64,000 nucleotides of DNA. Origin: Acanthaster planci (Eukaryota > Echinodermata > Asteroidea > Valvatida > Acanthasteridae). The notes under the pieces were generated by a model. That model did no database searches, had not been told where the DNA came from, and was given only the letters and a program-made list of their open reading frames with translations. Made by a program: the position numbers and the translations under genes. Positions 63,301-63,730 of this stretch are shown one piece after another. Each line of letters starts with the position of its first letter. Positions within the stretch are counted from its first letter, which is position 1. Location: assembly GCF_001949145.1 (NCBI RefSeq), contig NW_019091496.1, positions 264,339 through 328,338 on the forward strand, given 5' to 3'.

Positions 63301-63730
63301 TGTCGGGATGAGGATTACCAACACCTGGACGGGGATTCCTTTCCTTTGGATTATCTCTGCCTGGATTTTCAGGATGCGGATTTCCAGGTTTTGGATTGGG
63401 ATTCCCGAGATTAGGGTCAGGATTTTCGTGTGATTTTCCAGAGGTGGATTTAGGATTGCCTGGATGTGGATTCCCAGGTTGCGGATTGGCGGGATGCGGG
63501 TTTCCAGACCGAGGATGTGGGTTACCGGGTTTGTCCGGATTTACAAGTGGCTCTTCCAGCTTGCCAGGATTTGCATCTTTTTTGGTGGGTTCTGCCTCTG
63601 TGGAAACAACCTGGCCATCTTCTGGCTCCCGGTCGCCCAGCTGTTTGACCTTTGACATCAGTGCCGATGACAGGTCAGCACTTTGCACTGGTCGGACTGT
63701 TTGGTCCGCGTCCAAAGCAGCCTCTGGATC
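1..63730 (-). CDS. Giant spectrin-repeat rod protein gene, 74 exons, partial at both ends
   Basis: Seen: 74 minus-strand exons that join in frame through GT-AG borders (one GC-AG) into about 5,685 codons, with a single one-base break at 43890-44003. After an Asn/Pro-rich 5' exon, the protein is a continuous run of three-helix spectrin repeats: pattern D-I-x-x-H near the start of helix A, L-x-x-R-Y in the middle, W-L-x-x-x-E in helix B, then L-x-x-Q-I-x-x-K. Seven SRs form a unit of about 850 residues, repeated in tandem. Known: long SR rods occur in nesprins, spectraplakins, dystrophins and spectrins and act as elastic cytoskeletal spacers. Inferred: a giant cytoskeletal or nuclear linker; the terminal domains that would decide the family lie outside the window. 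Introns account for most of the span and hold no recognisable second gene. Confidence 0.93.
584..730 (-). CDS. Exon 73: unit VII module B, 49 codons
   Basis: MRLEGQIKEKSLRLQEL; L-D-W-L-T-K-A-E-Q-A-L-G-A-E-Q-P; ends Y-S-Q-H-K. The 496-bp 5' intron (731-1226) is rich in ACTCA words. Confidence 0.9.
1227..1460 (-). CDS. Exon 72: unit VII module A, 78 codons
   Basis: GVHSDIRSRQPQIADVV start; N-R-E-R-L-S-P-K-Q-R-E-E-M-E-R-R-I-E-D-L; ends Y-E-Y-R. The 516-bp 5' intron shows nothing. Confidence 0.9.
1977..2209 (-). CDS. Exon 71: unit VI module K, 77 codons + 2 bases
   Basis: ETTIQREVSEVIRRYDDLL start; S-R-D-W-V-T-S-S-E-A-K-M; ends I-E-V-F-R. The 449-bp 5' intron (2210-2658) has a dispersed-repeat copy (2353-2470) and CTTGAGGT-type minisatellite sequence (2505-2590). 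Confidence 0.9.
2353..2470 (+). repeat. Dispersed repeat, TTCATTTGAATAG core, copy 1
   Basis: GCTTTTGTCACAGTTCATTTGAATAG is followed by a run of GATGGACTT/GTGATGG words and CTATAACACTGCC. Other copies are listed separately. Confidence 0.65.
2659..2851 (-). CDS. Exon 70: unit VI module J, 64 codons + 1 base
   Basis: PLQKEIVGYRPKIDENT start; the loop motif S-P-H-Y-R-S-T-E-L-S; ends V-Q-F-L plus one base at donor GTACGT. The 405-bp 5' intron shows nothing. Confidence 0.9.
3257..3416 (-). CDS. Exon 69: unit VI module I, 53 codons + 1 base
   Basis: NKQFEELTAANKRYGTT; T-Y-W-L-D-T-T-E-R-R-L; ends L-K-E-L-K at donor GTCAGC. The 604-bp 5' intron shows nothing. Confidence 0.9.
4021..4187 (-). CDS. 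Exon 68: unit VI module H, 55 codons + 2 bases
   Basis: DLIRQADKYRPALKKIKQM start; F-N-W-K-A-L-D-D-I-L-A-K. The 652-bp 5' intron (4188-4839) shows nothing. Confidence 0.9.
4840..5157 (-). CDS. Exon 67: unit VI module G (SR5), 106 codons
   Basis: VNFSDIENHRPAVDTV start; L-E-D-W-L-L-P-T-L-E-L-L-E-S, then Q-D-L-P; ends S-R-L-Q. The 648-bp 5' intron has an AAGGTTT minisatellite at 5469-5690. Confidence 0.93.
5469..5690 (+). repeat. Degenerate AAGGTTTRATGAGGTTTACCTC minisatellite
   Basis: At least six imperfect units of about 20-45 bp. Related sequence in the other orientation lies at 2505-2590. Confidence 0.65.
5806..6023 (-). CDS. Exon 66: unit VI module F, 72 codons + 2 bases
   Basis: DIVSRYEALQAQIAER start; L-L-R-W-L-D-E-A-E-R-N-T; K-R-E-P-L-L-E. 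The 511-bp 5' intron shows nothing. Confidence 0.9.
6535..6649 (-). CDS. Exon 65: unit VI module E, 38 codons + 1 base
   Basis: ALRDDVMFHHKDVENVK onward, ending I-T-R-N-T plus one base. The 488-bp 5' intron (6650-7137) has an ACTCA-rich stretch at 6935-6995. Confidence 0.87.
7138..7458 (-). CDS. Exon 64: unit VI module D, 107 codons
   Basis: VYRQDLSEFRATVLPREFVR and R-S-F-T-E-N-P form the SR3 insertion; L-D-W-L-P-G-A-E in helix B; ends Q-I-D-K-V-E. The 499-bp 5' intron shows nothing. Confidence 0.93.
7958..8194 (-). CDS. Exon 63: unit VI module C part 2, 79 codons
   Basis: LTTAVDELVKFSDDQTEF, D-P-W-L-A-K-A-E, and the SR3 start D-L-R-F-M-N-V-T-G-L-K-F-L-D-A-A-K. 63 + 79 equal 142. The 589-bp 5' intron shows nothing. 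Confidence 0.92.
8784..8972 (-). CDS. Exon 62: unit VI module C part 1, 63 codons
   Basis: ALNQDILDHQQPILEVV start; L-K-S-R-Y-G-V-V; ends N-R-Q-T-K at donor GTTGGG. The 1,776-bp 5' intron (8973-10748) is the longest within the array. It contains a poly-G run near 10329 and otherwise no recognisable element. Confidence 0.9.
10749..10895 (-). CDS. Exon 61: unit VI module B, 49 codons
   Basis: MTLEERIRELLKALQAL; L-D-W-V-A-E-A-E-R-R-L-G-S-E-Q-P; ends T-E-H-T. The 592-bp 5' intron (10896-11487) shows nothing but a C-tract beside the next donor. Confidence 0.9.
11488..11691 (-). CDS. Exon 60: unit VI module A, 68 codons
   Basis: GPVSDVTVHAEQFLRSTKD start, about ten codons shorter than usual at the 5' side, then L-T-P-E-L-Q-D-E-L; ends K-K-E-R-D-E-N. 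The 346-bp 5' intron shows nothing. Confidence 0.88.
12038..12300 (-). CDS. Exon 59: unit V module K, 87 codons + 2 bases
   Basis: DTEADHMVADTNNRYDHLL start; L-Q-E-W-A-N-E-T-E-T-K-L. It ends I-A-S-K-K and is the longest K exon, with about ten residues added at its 3' end (R-V-I-V-Q-D-I-A-S-K). The 542-bp 5' intron (12301-12842) shows nothing. Confidence 0.9.
12843..13035 (-). CDS. Exon 58: unit V module J, 64 codons + 1 base
   Basis: PFQKEVKDYKPRVTENA start; the loop motif R-P-H-Y-R-S-T-E-L-D; ends P-K-F-I-E-D plus one base. Same length as the unit VI copy. The 542-bp 5' intron has a dispersed-repeat copy around 13150-13320. Confidence 0.9.
13150..13320 (+). repeat. Dispersed repeat, TTCATTTGAATAG core, copy 2
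   Basis: TTTTTGTCCCAGTTCATTTGAGTAG, then TGATGGTCTTG and GGATTTGACTAC. The left side (GTCACAAGATCAG) is partly complementary to the right side (CTGATGGTCTTGC), suggesting a fold-back element. Confidence 0.6.
13578..13737 (-). CDS. Exon 57: unit V module I, 53 codons + 1 base
   Basis: TKHHEERTAAQKTFFTYM; N-N-W-I-G-S-Q-E-R-R-I; ends I-A-E-V-K. The 521-bp 5' intron (13738-14258) shows nothing. Confidence 0.9.
14259..14425 (-). CDS. Exon 56: unit V module H, 55 codons + 2 bases
   Basis: TYKMQMDDRRPLYKKIHEV start; E-L-N-W-D-C-L-D-T-A-L-A-K. The 360-bp 5' intron shows nothing. Confidence 0.9.
14786..14959 (-). CDS. Exon 55: unit V module G part 2, 58 codons
   Basis: VKDTSEQHGRQMVSLK start; L-E-D-W-L-L-P-V-L-E-H-V-E-S, then Q-D-L-P; ends D-Q-L-K. 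48 + 58 equal 106. 252-bp 5' intron. Confidence 0.92.
15212..15355 (-). CDS. Exon 54: unit V module G part 1, 48 codons
   Basis: LITEDITAKRNVIEECVN start; ends L-H-S-R-Y-K-Q. The split is six codons before the one in unit III. The 609-bp 5' intron (15356-15964) shows nothing. Confidence 0.9.
15965..16182 (-). CDS. Exon 53: unit V module F, 72 codons + 2 bases
   Basis: DITDKYDSLDGQLNNR start; L-M-S-W-L-D-G-T-E; ends M-Q-H-G-D. The 545-bp 5' intron (16183-16727) shows nothing. Confidence 0.9.
16728..17163 (-). CDS. Exon 52: unit V modules D+E fused, 145 codons + 1 base
   Basis: TYKDFLANYRQRVMSRQFQR is the SR3 insertion; then D-A-W-L-G-S-A-E-E-R-M, K-R-Q-I-D-E-L-D-N-F-R-K-D-V across the missing D|E intron; ends R-T-I plus one base. 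The 571-bp 5' intron shows nothing. Confidence 0.93.
17735..17925 (-). CDS. Exon 51: unit V module C part 2, 63 codons + 2 bases
   Basis: EFTTWLRDAEHELAT, then D-L-K-Y-I-N-K-A-T-Q-K-F-M-T-S-A-K at the SR3 start. 235 + 191 bp equal 142 codons. The 551-bp 5' intron has an inverted copy of the dispersed repeat at 18165-18275. Confidence 0.88.
18165..18275 (-). repeat. Dispersed repeat, TTCATTTGAATAG core, copy 3 (inverted)
   Basis: CTATTCAAATGAACTGTGCCAAAGG on the plus strand, preceded by GTCCATCACAAGTCC and GTCCATGACAGG words. Confidence 0.65.
18477..18711 (-). CDS. Exon 50: unit V module C part 1, 78 codons + 1 base
   Basis: DINEDIQSKNEPVQQVC start; L-Q-S-R-Y-A-V-I; ends I-E-E-G-C plus one base at donor GTACGT. 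This phase-1 intron site is unique to unit V. The 457-bp 5' intron shows nothing. Confidence 0.88.
19169..19315 (-). CDS. Exon 49: unit V module B, 49 codons
   Basis: SNLGIEFSAVMQALRDL; L-E-W-V-R-M-K-E-E-Q-L-G-S-Q-Q-P; ends L-N-L-Q-Q, without the usual H-K. The 419-bp 5' intron shows nothing. Confidence 0.9.
19735..19968 (-). CDS. Exon 48: unit V module A, 78 codons
   Basis: TIQTNIKAQREPIQEVI start; N-R-D-R-L-S-P-E-Q-I-E-T-L-Q-R-R-I; ends Q-Q-E-E-Q. 202-bp 5' intron. Confidence 0.9.
20171..20403 (-). CDS. Exon 47: unit IV module K, 77 codons + 2 bases
   Basis: QSPILEETGEVRHRYDDLL start; T-Q-E-W-V-I-N-M-D; ends M-D-D-I-K. The 780-bp 5' intron (20404-21183) shows nothing. Confidence 0.9.
21184..21554 (-). 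CDS. Exon 46: unit IV modules I+J fused, 371 bp
   Basis: One base + 123 codons + one base. NSQYENRQAATKKYTAAH, S-Y-W-L-D-N-A-E-R-R-V, K-E-V-R-P-L-R-E-E-V across the missing I|J intron, then the loop P-P-H-Q-R-S-T-T-V-G. Ends S-F-L-E. The 740-bp 5' intron (21555-22294) holds the TIR element at 21669-21810. Confidence 0.92.
21669..21810. mobile_element. MITE-like element with 14-bp perfect TIRs
   Basis: It starts GGGCCTGTTTGTTT and ends with its exact reverse complement; the similarity extends inward (TGGAT). No coding capacity. A related copy lies at 59025-59156. Target-site duplication is unclear. Confidence 0.75.
22295..22461 (-). CDS. Exon 45: unit IV module H, 55 codons + 2 bases
   Basis: DATRQVENHRPQLAKVHKL start; N-W-E-T-L-E-D-V-L-E-K. 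The 397-bp 5' intron has CTTGTGAC/CTTGTGATGG words at 22505-22575 related to the dispersed repeat. Confidence 0.9.
22859..23176 (-). CDS. Exon 44: unit IV module G (SR5), 106 codons
   Basis: VFQTDIINHAPVVQNL start; signature L-L-E-N-W-E-L-P-L-L-E-T-L-E-S, then D-E-L-P. Ends N-K-L-T. The 626-bp 5' intron (23177-23802) shows nothing. Confidence 0.93.
23803..24135 (-). CDS. Exon 43: unit IV modules E+F fused (whole SR4), 111 codons
   Basis: VFYDGVVHFSDEIDAVK through L-L-K-W-L-D-Q-A-E-K-E-A to Q-N-C-K. The phase-1 E|F intron present in every other complete unit is missing, with no loss of residues (115 + 218 bp elsewhere, 333 bp here). The 551-bp 5' intron shows nothing. Confidence 0.92.
24687..25007 (-). 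CDS. Exon 42: unit IV module D (SR3 rest), 107 codons
   Basis: GYKADLSEFRATVMPRDFIR with R-S-F-Q-E-N-P is the clearest SR3 insertion, nearly the same as in unit VI. Ends K-Q-I-D-D-L-K. The 479-bp 5' intron shows nothing. Confidence 0.93.
25487..25912 (-). CDS. Exon 41: unit IV module C, 142 codons
   Basis: VLHEDIVKHQEPVLKT start; L-R-S-R-Y-D-V-V; F-G-N-W-L-D-Q-A-E-R-R-L; ends D-L-K-F-I-N-M-T-G-N-K-F-L-N-D-A-K. Unsplit. The 543-bp 5' intron has a repeat-like stretch (TTATTAAGCACCG...TCAAAGTGCTTC) near 26098-26135. Confidence 0.93.
26456..26602 (-). CDS. Exon 40: unit IV module B, 49 codons
   Basis: STLNSRSQKLLGDLTQL; S-N-W-I-D-K-A-E-K-A-L-G-S-E-Q-P; ends N-Q-H-R. The 799-bp 5' intron (26603-27401) carries the tRNA-derived element at 27230-27301. 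Confidence 0.9.
27230..27301 (-). mobile_element. tRNA-derived SINE head (decayed tRNA-like sequence)
   Basis: On the minus strand it begins GGGGCTAAATG, has the A-box word TGGCTCAGTTGG (27281-27292) with a GCTC/GAGC D-stem, and the B-box word GTTCAAATCCC (27237-27247). The anticodon stem has mismatches and the 3' acceptor arm does not pair with GGGGCTA, so it is not a working tRNA. It lies in an intron. Confidence 0.75.
27402..27635 (-). CDS. Exon 39: unit IV module A, 78 codons
   Basis: LLVQDVDNHNNPIND start; L-E-R-L-S-P-E-Q-R-D-T-L-D-R-L; ends Q-D-E-M before GTCAGT. The 789-bp 5' intron (27636-28424) has dispersed-repeat sequence at 28093-28166 and 28325-28410. Confidence 0.9.
28093..28166 (+). 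repeat. Dispersed repeat copy related to the 45131-45197 arm
   Basis: GGTGCTTCATTTTGA then GAAATACCAGACAGGCTCG match GGTGCTTTAATCTTGA and AAAATACCAAATTGGCTTA in the same order and similar spacing at 45132-45185. Confidence 0.5.
28425..28654 (-). CDS. Exon 38: unit III module K, 76 codons + 2 bases
   Basis: SETTQRYNTTNRRYDNLT start, helix B L-L-S-W-A-M-T-T-D-A-K-L, ends E-I-D-N-F-K. The 750-bp 5' intron (28655-29404) shows nothing. Confidence 0.9.
29405..29621 (-). CDS. Exon 37: unit III module J, 72 codons + 1 base
   Basis: PLQKESYQLKPRIEEMAN; the loop K-P-V-H-H-S-M-H-L-S-S has lost the R-S-T core. Ends R-S-A-F-P-Q. The 849-bp 5' intron (29622-30470) is AT-rich and otherwise blank. Confidence 0.88.
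30471..30630 (-). CDS. Exon 36: unit III module I, 53 codons + 1 base
   Basis: TQQLEELEDAHRRYNT; helix B has D-I-D-R-I-V-G-T-M-E without the usual Trp; ends M-N-S-V-K. The 775-bp 5' intron (30631-31405) shows nothing. Confidence 0.88.
31406..31572 (-). CDS. Exon 35: unit III module H, 55 codons + 2 bases
   Basis: EISQQVDRQRPQYQKTR start; N-W-N-T-L-E-D-V-L-N-T. Ends AG of Arg. The 853-bp 5' intron (31573-32425) shows no recognisable element. Confidence 0.9.
32426..32581 (-). CDS. Exon 34: unit III module G part 2, 52 codons
   Basis: KLGDSWNSARTQVE start; the SR5 signature is altered to L-D-D-F-I-L-P-M-V-Q-Q-L-Q-S (Phe replaces Trp). 54 + 52 equal 106. The 662-bp 5' intron (32582-33243) shows nothing. 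Confidence 0.88.
33244..33405 (-). CDS. Exon 33: unit III module G part 1, 54 codons
   Basis: TFATELQSYRPSIEAVN start; ends I-S-D-R-T-K at a phase-0 intron. The 1,196-bp 5' intron (33406-34601) is AT-rich and I see nothing in it. Confidence 0.88.
34602..34819 (-). CDS. Exon 32: unit III module F, 72 codons + 2 bases
   Basis: AIVDKYNGLNSSYSDRMN start; I-L-S-W-L-N-T-A-D; K-R-E-P-L-Q-E, a stretch shared by module F of most units. The 567-bp 5' intron (34820-35386) shows nothing. Confidence 0.9.
35387..35501 (-). CDS. Exon 31: unit III module E, 38 codons + 1 base
   Basis: LFYDDVTAHAKDVERCR onward, ending E-K-T-V at donor GTTAGT. The 594-bp 5' intron (35502-36095) shows nothing. Confidence 0.87.
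36096..36842 (-). CDS. Exon 30: unit III modules C+D in one exon, 249 codons
   Basis: The largest rod exon. It encodes all of SR2 and SR3: TLNDDILAHQQPV start, F-E-E-W-L-Q-G-A-E in SR2, D-L-K-M-I-N-T-A-G-Q-K-F-V at the SR3 start, the insertion F-R-T-S-A-L-P-R-Q-F-N-Q-S-F-R-E-D-P, and an end R-K-Q-I-D-R-L-K. 249 equals 142 + 107 exactly, so the C|D intron is absent without residue change. The 395-bp 5' intron shows nothing. Confidence 0.95.
37238..37384 (-). CDS. Exon 29: unit III module B, 49 codons
   Basis: AALERETKQRVDTLVDL; L-D-W-V-T-K-A-E-H-S-L-G-N-E-Q-P; ends V-K-E-H-K. The 737-bp 5' intron (37385-38121) shows nothing. Confidence 0.9.
38122..38355 (-). CDS. Exon 28: unit III module A, 78 codons
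   Basis: ALHSELVSRRPVMLEAI start; R-R-D-K-L-S-P-Q-Q-V-Q-E-M-Q-R-R-I-D-E-L, closely like the same module of units V and VII. 279-bp 5' intron. Confidence 0.9.
38635..38876 (-). CDS. Exon 27: unit II module K, 80 codons + 2 bases
   Basis: TEVMREVKGLRTAYENL start; L-L-D-W-S-R-P-I-K-A-K-L, with Trp-Ser in place of Trp-Leu; ends I-T-D-H-K. The 879-bp 5' intron (38877-39755) is strongly AT-rich with no other feature. Confidence 0.9.
39756..39954 (-). CDS. Exon 26: unit II module J, 66 codons + 1 base
   Basis: PLKREVTGFKPKINETYEL, then the loop V-T-N-R-R-R-S-T-K-V with three arginines before Ser-Thr; ends F-Q-V-S-E. The 581-bp 5' intron (39955-40535) shows nothing. Confidence 0.9.
40536..40695 (-). 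CDS. Exon 25: unit II module I, 53 codons + 1 base
   Basis: NDYLQERKQMHNKYR, then S-M-W-L-E-S-T-Q-D-K-F; ends L-E-Q-M-K. The 595-bp 5' intron (40696-41290) shows nothing firm. Confidence 0.9.
41291..41457 (-). CDS. Exon 24: unit II module H, 55 codons + 2 bases
   Basis: KITREVDTHTPEYKRI start; N-W-Q-T-M-E-E-A-L-T-R. Ends CT, giving Leu instead of the Arg made at this junction in the other units. The 681-bp 5' intron (41458-42138) shows nothing else. Confidence 0.9.
42139..42456 (-). CDS. Exon 23: unit II module G (SR5), 106 codons, GC donor
   Basis: ILEQDLKHHQPDIQ start; L-E-D-W-L-F-P-V-L-D-T-L-E-S, then E-R-A-I-Q. The donor is GCACGT: using GC at 42137-42138 gives exactly 318 bp as in every other unit, whereas the nearest GT adds 4 bases and breaks frame. 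The 410-bp 5' intron contains a pseudo-exon fragment and CATCCTRACC repeats. Confidence 0.88.
42570..42598 (-). pseudogene. Pseudo-exon fragment resembling the 3' end of exon 22
   Basis: ACTCACCTGCAGGTCCTGGATCTCCTTCA matches ACTCACCTTGAGGTTCTGGATCTCCTCCA at 42861-42889, including the donor site, 291 bp away. It lies among CATCCTRACC repeats in the intron between exons 22 and 23. No acceptor or remaining exon body is visible. Confidence 0.55.
42867..43081 (-). CDS. Exon 22: unit II module F, 71 codons + 2 bases
   Basis: EVVTKYNNLDVCMATR start; T-Q-S-W-L-D-D-L-E-R-K-L; ends I-Q-N-L-K. The 808-bp 5' intron (43082-43889) holds a dispersed-repeat copy at 43615-43845. Confidence 0.9.
43615..43845 (+). 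repeat. Dispersed repeat, TTCATTTGAATAG core, copy 4 with both arms
   Basis: The most complete copy: left arm GACCATCACAAGATCAGAC, core GCTTTTGTTGAGGTTCATTTGAATAGC, right arm TATGTGATGGTCTTGAGG. The arms form an imperfect inverted repeat. Confidence 0.65.
43890..44003 (-). CDS. Exon 21: unit II module E with a one-base deletion
   Basis: All other separate copies of this exon are 115 bp; this one is 114. Frame 1 gives G-V-Q-D-D-V-A-R-H-L-K then T-L-R-K-stop. The next frame gives D-I-E-K-V-K-A-A-G-N-E-L onward to T-V, which matches the other copies. The lost base lies in the codons for the conserved K-D-(V/I)-E, around 43970-43974. Splice borders are normal (TAG acceptor, GTGAGT donor). It could be an assembly error, a polymorphism or a real lesion. 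The 264-bp 5' intron shows nothing. Confidence 0.8.
44268..44407 (-). CDS. Exon 20: unit II module D part 2, 46 codons + 2 bases
   Basis: Two bases complete Gly, then LHEKYRTAVDSALTWID; ends Q-Q-I-D-R-I-K. 181 + 140 bp equal the 321-bp standard. The 883-bp 5' intron (44408-45290) contains two TIR elements. Confidence 0.88.
44642..44882. mobile_element. MITE with 41-bp TIRs
   Basis: Left arm 44642-44682 starts GGCTGTTTTCCAATACTCAA; right arm 44842-44882 is its reverse complement with three mismatches. About 160 bp of non-coding sequence lies between. It sits in the intron before exon 20. Confidence 0.8.
44978..45187. mobile_element. Fold-back element, CARTRAGCCARTTTGGTATT arms
   Basis: The left arm CAATGAGCCAGTTTGGTATT is mirrored by AAATACCAAATTGGCTTACTG on the right. 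A related right-arm sequence occurs at 28093-28166. It lies 95 bp from the 44642-44882 element. Confidence 0.5.
45291..45471 (-). CDS. Exon 19: unit II module D part 1, 60 codons + 1 base
   Basis: DYRHKLTQFRETVMSNQFLR carries the SR3 insertion. The phase-1 split from exon 20 lies about 14 codons downstream of the split in unit I, so it is not the same intron. The 599-bp 5' intron (45472-46070) shows nothing. Confidence 0.9.
46071..46355 (-). CDS. Exon 18: unit II module C part 2, 95 codons
   Basis: VRYDQVNTSSE start; F-E-T-W-L-R-S-A-E-R-T-L; the SR3 start at the end reads D-L-R-F-M-N-I-S-G-Q-K-F-L. 47 + 95 codons equal the standard 142. The 382-bp 5' intron shows nothing. Confidence 0.92.
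46738..46878 (-). CDS. Exon 17: unit II module C part 1, 47 codons
   Basis: IVYDDVRARHEPVMLAV onward, ending S-S-D-L-K at a phase-0 intron not found in any other unit. Its 5' intron is the shortest here, 189 bp. Confidence 0.9.
47068..47214 (-). CDS. Exon 16: unit II module B, 49 codons
   Basis: LNLLREVQEKINTLSKL, then V-D-W-V-S-D-I-E-N-Q-M-G-S-Q-Q-P; ends H-R-Q-Q-K. The 865-bp 5' intron (47215-48079) shows nothing. Confidence 0.9.
48080..48280 (-). CDS. Exon 15: unit II module A, 67 codons
   Basis: TLQREMNDSRPQVEDV start; G-F-M-R-Q-H-K-E-R-L-G-P-E-Q. Ends early at Q-M-L-D-K (donor GTTGGC), about 11 codons before the usual module A end. The frame meets a stop two codons past the donor, so no longer version is possible. 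The 728-bp 5' intron (48281-49008) has repeat-family sequence at 48515-48680. Confidence 0.87.
48515..48680 (+). repeat. Partial copy of the dispersed repeat's GATGGACTT segment
   Basis: TGACTCATGGACGACTTGTGATGGACATGACCACAACGCTGCC parallels the right part of copy 1. The TTCATTTGAATAG core is not recognisable. Confidence 0.45.
49009..49253 (-). CDS. Exon 14: unit I module K (SR7 rest), 81 codons + 2 bases
   Basis: S-E-T-Q-R-T-V-N-R-V-I-D-R-Y-N-H-L near the start and Q-F-D-W-V-T-S-V-E-Q-Q-L in helix B. Ends N-K-M-K. The 294-bp 5' intron contains a partial dispersed-repeat copy (49395-49480). Confidence 0.9.
49548..49785 (-). CDS. Exon 13: unit I module J (SR7 start and loop), 79 codons + 1 base
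   Basis: PLQKEYNAYRPNIEDV, then a loop with V-A-P-R-R-S-S-L-A-I and a long polar stretch ending M-S-F-F-E-E. The longest J exon. Donor GTGCGT. The 566-bp 5' intron (49786-50351) shows nothing. Confidence 0.88.
50352..50511 (-). CDS. Exon 12: unit I module I (SR6 second half), 53 codons + 1 base
   Basis: One base completes Arg, then MQQWEERNKAYKAF and S-N-V-W-L-G-G-M-E-D-K-V. Ends Q-L-E before GTGGGT. The 824-bp 5' intron (50512-51335) shows nothing. Confidence 0.9.
51336..51502 (-). CDS. Exon 11: unit I module H (SR6 first half), 55 codons + 2 bases
   Basis: Starts DYQHQVDNRRPQFEKI; contains N-W-R-S-L-E-N-A-F-G-R. Ends with AG of an Arg codon (donor GTAGGT). The 746-bp 5' intron (51503-52248) shows nothing. 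Confidence 0.9.
52249..52566 (-). CDS. Exon 10: unit I module G (SR5), 106 codons
   Basis: Complete SR5, from LLQTDIDSHKP to G-G-R-L-Q. It contains the module signature L-E-D-W-M-L-P-V-I-D-T-L-E-S followed by R-L-D-L-P. The 5' intron (52567-53162, 596 bp) has an ~11-bp minisatellite at 52931-52996. Confidence 0.93.
52931..52996 (+). repeat. ATTACTCATTC/TTACTCATTTG minisatellite, ~11-bp units
   Basis: Six nearly perfect units in the intron before exon 10. Confidence 0.8.
53163..53377 (-). CDS. Exon 9: unit I module F (SR4 rest), 71 codons + 2 bases
   Basis: D-V-Q-E-R-Y-S-R-L near the start and L-L-I-W-L-E-E-K-E in helix B; one codon shorter than in most units. It has the unit's typical K-R-(N/E)-(A/P) stretch before L-Q-Q-H-K. 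The 769-bp 5' intron (53378-54146) shows nothing. Confidence 0.9.
54147..54261 (-). CDS. Exon 8: unit I module E (SR4 start), 38 codons + 1 base
   Basis: Reads TFNDEVIGHSRDIEQAK onward and ends with one base of a Ser codon completed by exon 9. The 5' intron (54262-54781, 520 bp) shows nothing. Confidence 0.88.
54782..54964 (-). CDS. Exon 7: unit I module D part 2 (SR3 rest), 61 codons
   Basis: Starts TKYDQTNDHL, has F-R-T-W-L-Q-S-A-E-Q-T-L and ends Q-Q-Q-I-D-K-L-R before GTAGGC. The 871-bp 5' intron (54965-55835) shows nothing beyond AT-rich sequence. Confidence 0.9.
55836..55973 (-). CDS. Exon 6: unit I module D part 1 (SR3 insertion), 46 codons
   Basis: AYKQMLHEFRTNALTRQF carries the conserved SR3 insertion, followed by N-K-T-F-S-E-A-P. 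The phase-0 split from exon 7 is found only in this unit; 46 + 61 codons equal the standard 107. The 5' intron is 236 bp and the acceptor follows a 12-T tract. Confidence 0.9.
56210..56635 (-). CDS. Exon 5: unit I module C (SR2 plus SR3 start), 142 codons
   Basis: Starts ALRDDVVGHE; the SR2 mid-motif is L-R-T-R-Y-D-R-L, helix B has F-G-H-W-L-D, and the exon closes with the SR3 start L-N-K-I-N-L-A-G-Q-G-F-L-N-N-A-K. Unsplit. The 5' intron (56636-57003, 368 bp) shows nothing. Confidence 0.92.
57004..57150 (-). CDS. Exon 4: unit I module B (SR1 rest), 49 codons
   Basis: Starts TALEKAHLEH. Helix B reads L-L-Q-W-V-S-E-V-E-H-A-M-G-S-A-Q-P. Phase 0-0. The 5' intron (57151-58023, 873 bp) contains a degenerate minisatellite at 57657-57950. 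Confidence 0.9.
57657..57950 (+). repeat. Imperfect tandem repeat, 90-150 bp units
   Basis: Two units start TCCTCTRAATGTGCACA and end with a CACGGCT...AATTGTA...CACAATTTTC block (57657-57748 and 57749-57895); a third, partial unit starts TCATCTCTATGAGCACA. Confidence 0.6.
58024..58269 (-). CDS. Exon 3: unit I module A (SR1 first part), 82 codons
   Basis: Begins IFLEEIVHHKEPI, the D/E-I-x-x-H helix-A start, and ends K-D-K-D-E-K before GTGAGG. It is 4 codons longer than the usual 78. The 962-bp intron on its 5' side (58270-59231) holds a TIR element at 59025-59156. Confidence 0.88.
59025..59156. mobile_element. Second copy of the GGGCC-TIR MITE-like element
   Basis: It starts GGGCCCGTTTATCTGGATC and ends, reverse-complemented, GGGCCTGTACAGTTCACACG. 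The right half shares CAATCAGT, TCTGTC, TTGGT and CACTGAC in the same order as the 21669-21810 copy. Confidence 0.7.
59232..59378 (-). CDS. Exon 2: orphan half spectrin repeat, 49 codons
   Basis: Phase 0-0 and exactly as long as every module B exon, ending L-E-K-H-K like them. It starts ADLNKEFRS. The usual helix-B Trp is missing (M-V-Y-Y-V at that place). It precedes module A of unit I and has no SR first half in the window, so its partner may be an exon further upstream joined when exon 1 is skipped. The 3,434-bp intron on its 5' side (59379-62812) is the longest here; I see AT-rich sequence, T-tracts near 60830-60900 and a short GA run near 61636, and no exon that I can support. Confidence 0.8.
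62813..63730 (-). CDS. Exon 1: 306-codon disordered GNPxP-rich exon
   Basis: Phase 0 at both ends (acceptor TTTTAG, donor GTAAGC), so it can be included or skipped without shifting frame. Residues 1-65 are acidic and polar. Residues about 66-151 are a run of NPHPGNP, NPKPHNP and NPDPNLGNP variants. Residues 152-260 are Ser/Thr/Pro-rich with RTEYTVTSTTRRF. Residues 260-290 (ELVMWRVKRLL...SEKRLTTFF) look more ordered. There is no spectrin repeat, signal peptide or membrane segment. It probably is a flexible spacer upstream of the rod. I do not recognise a family. The sequence on its 5' side (63731-64000) is intron with nothing visible. Confidence 0.85.
63278..63535 (-). repeat. Coding minisatellite of GNPHP-type units
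   Basis: On the plus strand the DNA is a run of GGATTNCCNGGATGNGG-like words that varies by steps of three bases, so the frame is preserved. It encodes residues about 66-151 of exon 1. Length polymorphism is expected. Confidence 0.75.

Noticed and set aside
1-63730. Firm naming as MACF1/dystonin or nesprin
   Set aside because: No diagnostic terminal domain is in the window, and the seven-SR super-repeat with SR3 and SR7 insertions does not match the vertebrate rods as I know them.
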